NCBI RefSeq assembly: GCF_003428695.1
Contig: NZ_QURH01000255.1
Coordinates: 1-34,012, forward strand
Direction: 5' to 3'
From: Actinomadura logoneensis
GTDB lineage: Bacteria > Actinomycetota > Actinomycetes > Streptosporangiales > Streptosporangiaceae
Length of the DNA stretch: 34,012 bases
Below the pieces are notes generated by a model that was not told the DNA's origin, ran no database searches, and was given only the letters and a program-made list of their open reading frames with translations. Position numbers and translations under genes: made by a program. Below, in pieces: positions 31,578 to 34,012 of this stretch; position 1 is the stretch's first letter; every line of letters starts with the position of its first letter.

Positions 31578-33182
31578 CTACTCCTCGGCGGCCGGGGGGA
31601 TCAGGATGCCGGGGTTCAGGATGCCGGACGGGTCGAGGGCGTCCTTCACCGCGCGCAGCGCCGCCATGCCGAGCGGGCCGGTCTCGCGGGCGTACCAGTC
31701 GCGGTGGTCGGTGCCGACGCCGTGGTGGTGGCTGATCGTCCCGCCCGCCGCGAGGATCGCGTCGTTGGCGGCGTGCTTGGCCTTCTCCCAGTGCGGGACG
31801 GCGTCCGGTCCCTGCGCGGAGACGACCGTGAAGTACAGCGACGCGCCGGACGGGTAGACGTGCGAGATGTGGCACATGACCAGCGGCGGCGTCCCCGAAC
31901 CGGCGAGCGTGTCGGTGAGCGCCCGCTTCACGCCCGCGTAGAGGGCGGGGATGTCGGCCCAGAACGCGGCCGTCTCCAGCGTCTCGGCGAACGCGCCCAC
32001 GTCGAGCAGCGCGTCGCGCAGGTAGGGCGCGTTGAAGCGGCCGTGCTCCCACTTCTCACCGGGCTCCGCGCCGAGCGGCTCGCCGCCCAGCCCGGTGAGG
32101 ACGTCGTGGATCCGGGCGCGGCGGGCCTCGATCTCGTCCGGCGTGCCCTCCAGGCCGAGGACGACCAGGCAGCCGGACGCGGACAGCTCCGCGCCGACGC
32201 CGGACGGGTCGGCCAGGCCGATCATCGTCTCGGTCTCGTCCGACAGGCGCAGGACCGTCGGGAGCGGGCCGTCCTGGGCGAGCGCGCGCAGGGCCGTGGA
32301 GCCGGCCGCGAAGTCGGGGAAGCGCCAGCCCTCGTACGCGCGGGCGTCCGGGACGGGCCGGATCCGCACCCGGACGGAGGTGATGACGCCGAACGCGCCC
32401 TCCGAGCCGAGGACGAGCTGCCGCAGGTCGGGCCCGGCGGCGGACTTCGGCGCGCGGCCGAGGTCGAGCGTCCCGGCGGGGGTCGCGACGGTCAGGCCGA
32501 CGACCATCCCGTCGAACCGCCCGTACCCGGCGGACGCCTGGCCGCTGGAGCGCGCGGCGGCGAACCCGCCGATCGTCGCCCACTCGAACGACTGCGGGAA
32601 GTGGCCGAGGGTGTAGCCGCGCTCGCGCAGCAGCTCCTCGGCGCGGGGGGCGCGCAGGCCCGGCTGGAACACGGCCGTGCGCGACACCTCGTCCAGCTCC
32701 ACCAGGCCGTCGAGGCGGCGCAGGTCGAGGGCGGCGAAAGCGGTGAGGCCGGACGCGGCGAGGCCGGTCGGGGCCAGGCCGCCGACCACCGACGTCCCGC
32801 CGCCGAACGGCACGACCGCGACCCGGTGGGCGGCGCACGCCGCGAGGACGGCGAGGACCTCGTCGTGCGAGCCGGGCAGGACCACGGCGTCGGGCGCGTC
32901 CTCCGCCCGGCCCGCGCGGATGCGCAGCAGGTCGGGGGTGGACTTGCCGCGCGTGTGGCGGACGCGGGCCTCGTCGTCGGTGCGCACGTGCTCCGCGCCG
33001 ACGGCGTCGGCGAGCGCCGCCAGGGCCGCCTCCGGCAGCCGCGACGGGGGCACGACGACCTCGTCCAGGGTGAGCGGCGGGGCCTCCACCGGCCTGACGC
33101 CCAGCAGGTCGCGCAGCAGTCCCACGACCGACTCCGGCAGGGGGGTGGCCCGGGCCGGATCGCCCCAGCCGCTCCACAGCAT
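31578..33182 (-). CDS. FAD-binding oxidase, alkyldihydroxyacetonephosphate synthase-like
   Basis: The ATG at 33182 (MLWSGWGDPARATPLPESVV) gives 534 residues; longer frames to 33248 cross the divergent promoter. The N-terminal FAD domain (vanillyl-alcohol-oxidase fold) has HTRGKSTPDLLRIRAG, VLPGSHDEV and the pyrophosphate loop VVPFGGGTSVVGGL. The C-terminal end has ISHHHGVGTDHRDWYARETG and LDPSGILNPGIL, the active-site His cluster of AGPS enzymes. AGPS swaps an acyl for an alkyl group in ether-lipid synthesis; whether this protein does so is unproven. It is divergent from the TetR gene. Confidence 0.9.
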   Translation of the reverse strand: MLWSGWGDPARATPLPESVVGLLRDLLGVRPVEAPPLTLDEVVVPPSRLPEAALAALADAVGAEHVRTDDEARVRHTRGKSTPDLLRIRAGRAEDAPDAVVLPGSHDEVLAVLAACAAHRVAVVPFGGGTSVVGGLAPTGLAASGLTAFAALDLRRLDGLVELDEVSRTAVFQPGLRAPRAEELLRERGYTLGHFPQSFEWATIGGFAAARSSGQASAGYGRFDGMVVGLTVATPAGTLDLGRAPKSAAGPDLRQLVLGSEGAFGVITSVRVRIRPVPDARAYEGWRFPDFAAGSTALRALAQDGPLPTVLRLSDETETMIGLADPSGVGAELSASGCLVVLGLEGTPDEIEARRARIHDVLTGLGGEPLGAEPGEKWEHGRFNAPYLRDALLDVGAFAETLETAAFWADIPALYAGVKRALTDTLAGSGTPPLVMCHISHVYPSGASLYFTVVSAQGPDAVPHWEKAKHAANDAILAAGGTISHHHGVGTDHRDWYARETGPLGMAALRAVKDALDPSGILNPGILIPPAAEE

Positions 33183-33246
33183 GTCCCCGGTTCCCACCGC
33201 TCCTCCAAGTGGCTCAACAAGTGCGTACTGCCTTACACTGTGACAC
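33183..33246. promoter_or_regulatory. Divergent promoter region of the AGPS-like and TetR genes
   Basis: TACACT (33234-33239) lies 7 nt before the TetR ATG, fitting a leaderless start. An imperfect dyad AAGTGCGTACTGCCTT (33220-33235) covers it and may be the autoregulatory operator. Confidence 0.45.
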
Positions 33247-33879
33247 ATGACGTCGAACCGTCACAACAGGATGGACGAGCAGACCGTGCTCGACGCGGCC
33301 CGCGACTGCGTCCTCGCGGTCGGCGTGCGCCGCACCACGCTCACCGACATCGCCCGCCGCGCCGGGGTCTCCCGGATGACGCTCTACCGTCGCTGGCCGG
33401 ACGTGCGGACCATCGTCGCCGACCTCATGACCCGCGAGTGGACCGCCGTCGGCACCGCCGTCCGGCCGTCCACCACCGGCGCTGGCACGGGCGGCGCGGG
33501 CACGGGCGGCGGGGGCGCGACGGCGCGGGAGGCGCTGATGGACGGGCTGGTCACCGGCGTCGCGGCGCTGCGGGACCACCCGCTGATGCGCAAGATCCTC
33601 GACGTCGACCCCGAGCTGCTGCTGCCCTACCTGCTGGACCGCCTCGGCGCGAGCCAGTCGGCCTTCCTGGAGATCTTCGAGGAGGCGCTGGCCGCCGGGC
33701 ACGCCGACGGGTCGATCCGCGCGGGCGACACCGCCCGGCAGGCGCGGGCGCTGCTGCTGGTCGTGCAGTCCTTCGCGCTGTCGGGCCGGACGGTCGCCGA
33801 CCCGGCCGACCCGGCGCTCACCCCCGAGGCGTTCGACACCGAGCTTCGCACCATCCTGGAGAGGACCCTCGCGCCATGA
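33247..33879 (+). CDS. TetR family transcriptional regulator
   Basis: 210 residues. The N-terminal HTH reads TVLDAARDCVLAVGVRRTTL, TDIARRAGVSRMTLYRRWPD. After it a flexible Gly/Thr linker TTGAGTGGAGTGGGGATA is unusual. The C-terminal helical domain ends with TLAP. The start of glpD overlaps its stop by 4 nt (ATGA), so they are co-transcribed. It matches Rv2250c in the corresponding mycobacterial block, and likely controls itself, glpD and the divergent lipid genes. Confidence 0.9.
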   Translation: MTSNRHNRMDEQTVLDAARDCVLAVGVRRTTLTDIARRAGVSRMTLYRRWPDVRTIVADLMTREWTAVGTAVRPSTTGAGTGGAGTGGGGATAREALMDGLVTGVAALRDHPLMRKILDVDPELLLPYLLDRLGASQSAFLEIFEEALAAGHADGSIRAGDTARQARALLLVVQSFALSGRTVADPADPALTPEAFDTELRTILERTLAP

Positions 33880-34012
33880 CCCCTGTCCGGTCGTCCCTCA
33901 ACGCCGCGCGCCGCGCCCGCGAGCTGGCCGCGCTGCCCGACGAGGTCGTGGACGTGCTGGTCGTCGGCCTCGGCGCGACCGGCGCGGGCGCCGCGCTGGA
34001 CGCCGCCGCGCG
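33876..34012 (+). CDS. glpD: Glycerol-3-phosphate dehydrogenase (partial, runs off the window)
   Basis: Only the first 45 residues are present: MTPVRSSLNAARRARELAAL, PDEVVDVLVVGLGATGAGAA, then LDAAA. The VVGLGATGAG loop is the FAD-binding GxGxxG of GlpD. The start overlaps the TetR stop by 4 nt. It would feed electrons from glycerol 3-phosphate to quinone and supply DHAP, the substrate chemistry next to AGPS. The identification rests on the short N-terminus and on gene order. Confidence 0.75.
   Translation, partial: MTPVRSSLNAARRARELAALPDEVVDVLVVGLGATGAGAALDAAA

Noticed and set aside
30586-32052. A 488-codon minus-strand frame over the kinase and oxidase genes
   Set aside because: It is another frame of the same strand; the DAGK and AGPS motifs lie in the accepted frames.

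Overview
The window reads as chromosomal DNA of a high-GC actinomycete. Almost every gene shows strong third-position G/C bias, starts are often GTG, there are many GTGA/ATGA stop-start overlaps, and several genes seem to be read from leaderless promoters (TAnnnT 6-7 nt before the start codon). The HTH-DUF5753/DUF397/histidine-kinase-like ATPase locus, a second PolA-type polymerase without 5' nuclease, and the AGPS-like/diacylglycerol kinase/TetR/GlpD block point to a morphologically complex actinobacterium. Actinomadura or a relative in the Streptosporangiales is plausible, but that is inference. No IS element, prophage, CRISPR array, tRNA or rRNA was seen.

Region 1 (1-5.5 kb, + strand) is a catabolic operon: an ABC solute-binding lipoprotein, a benzoylformate-decarboxylase-like ThDP enzyme, an ABC ATPase with a roughly 210-residue charged repetitive tail, and a PhzS-like flavin monooxygenase. 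This suggests uptake and oxidation of an aromatic acid. Region 2 (5.6-10.2 kb) holds single-gene housekeeping and accessory functions: a lipoprotein, a Nudix hydrolase, a 5'-truncated DinB relic next to an intact DinB gene, a dienelactone-hydrolase-like enzyme, and a TetR regulator divergent from a methyltransferase with two tandem palindromic operators between them. Region 3 (10.2-17.9 kb) has a secreted collagen-like protein with a Cys/His-rich head, a SnoaL-like protein, a MerR/dehydrogenase divergent pair with a MerR-type promoter, a secreted tripeptidyl-aminopeptidase-like hydrolase, an ADP-ribosylglycohydrolase, a PIMT-like methyltransferase, and an unknown protein divergent from a MarR regulator with three operator-like repeats.

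Region 4 (17.9-24.1 kb) has a secreted SGNH esterase with a ricin-type lectin tail, a second PIMT-like methyltransferase, a hypothetical gene broken by a perfect 32-bp tandem duplication, and a WhiJ/AbaA-like regulatory locus (HTH-DUF5753, two DUF397 proteins, a small unknown protein and an anti-sigma-type ATPase). Region 5 (24.1-30.5 kb) has a Pol I-like polymerase, a metallophosphoesterase whose Shine-Dalgarno lies in a 13-bp hairpin arm, and a DUF485/ActP acetate-type symporter operon. A perfect CRP/GlxR-type palindrome lies upstream of that operon, which is followed by YccF. Region 6 (30.6 kb to the end) has a diacylglycerol kinase and an AGPS-like flavoprotein, divergent from a TetR regulator and the start of glpD. 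This order matches the mycobacterial Rv2249c-Rv2252 block.

The least explained items are the broken duplicated gene, the Cys-rich collagen-like protein, the histone-like tail on the ABC ATPase, the two PIMT-like enzymes and the DUF397 locus.
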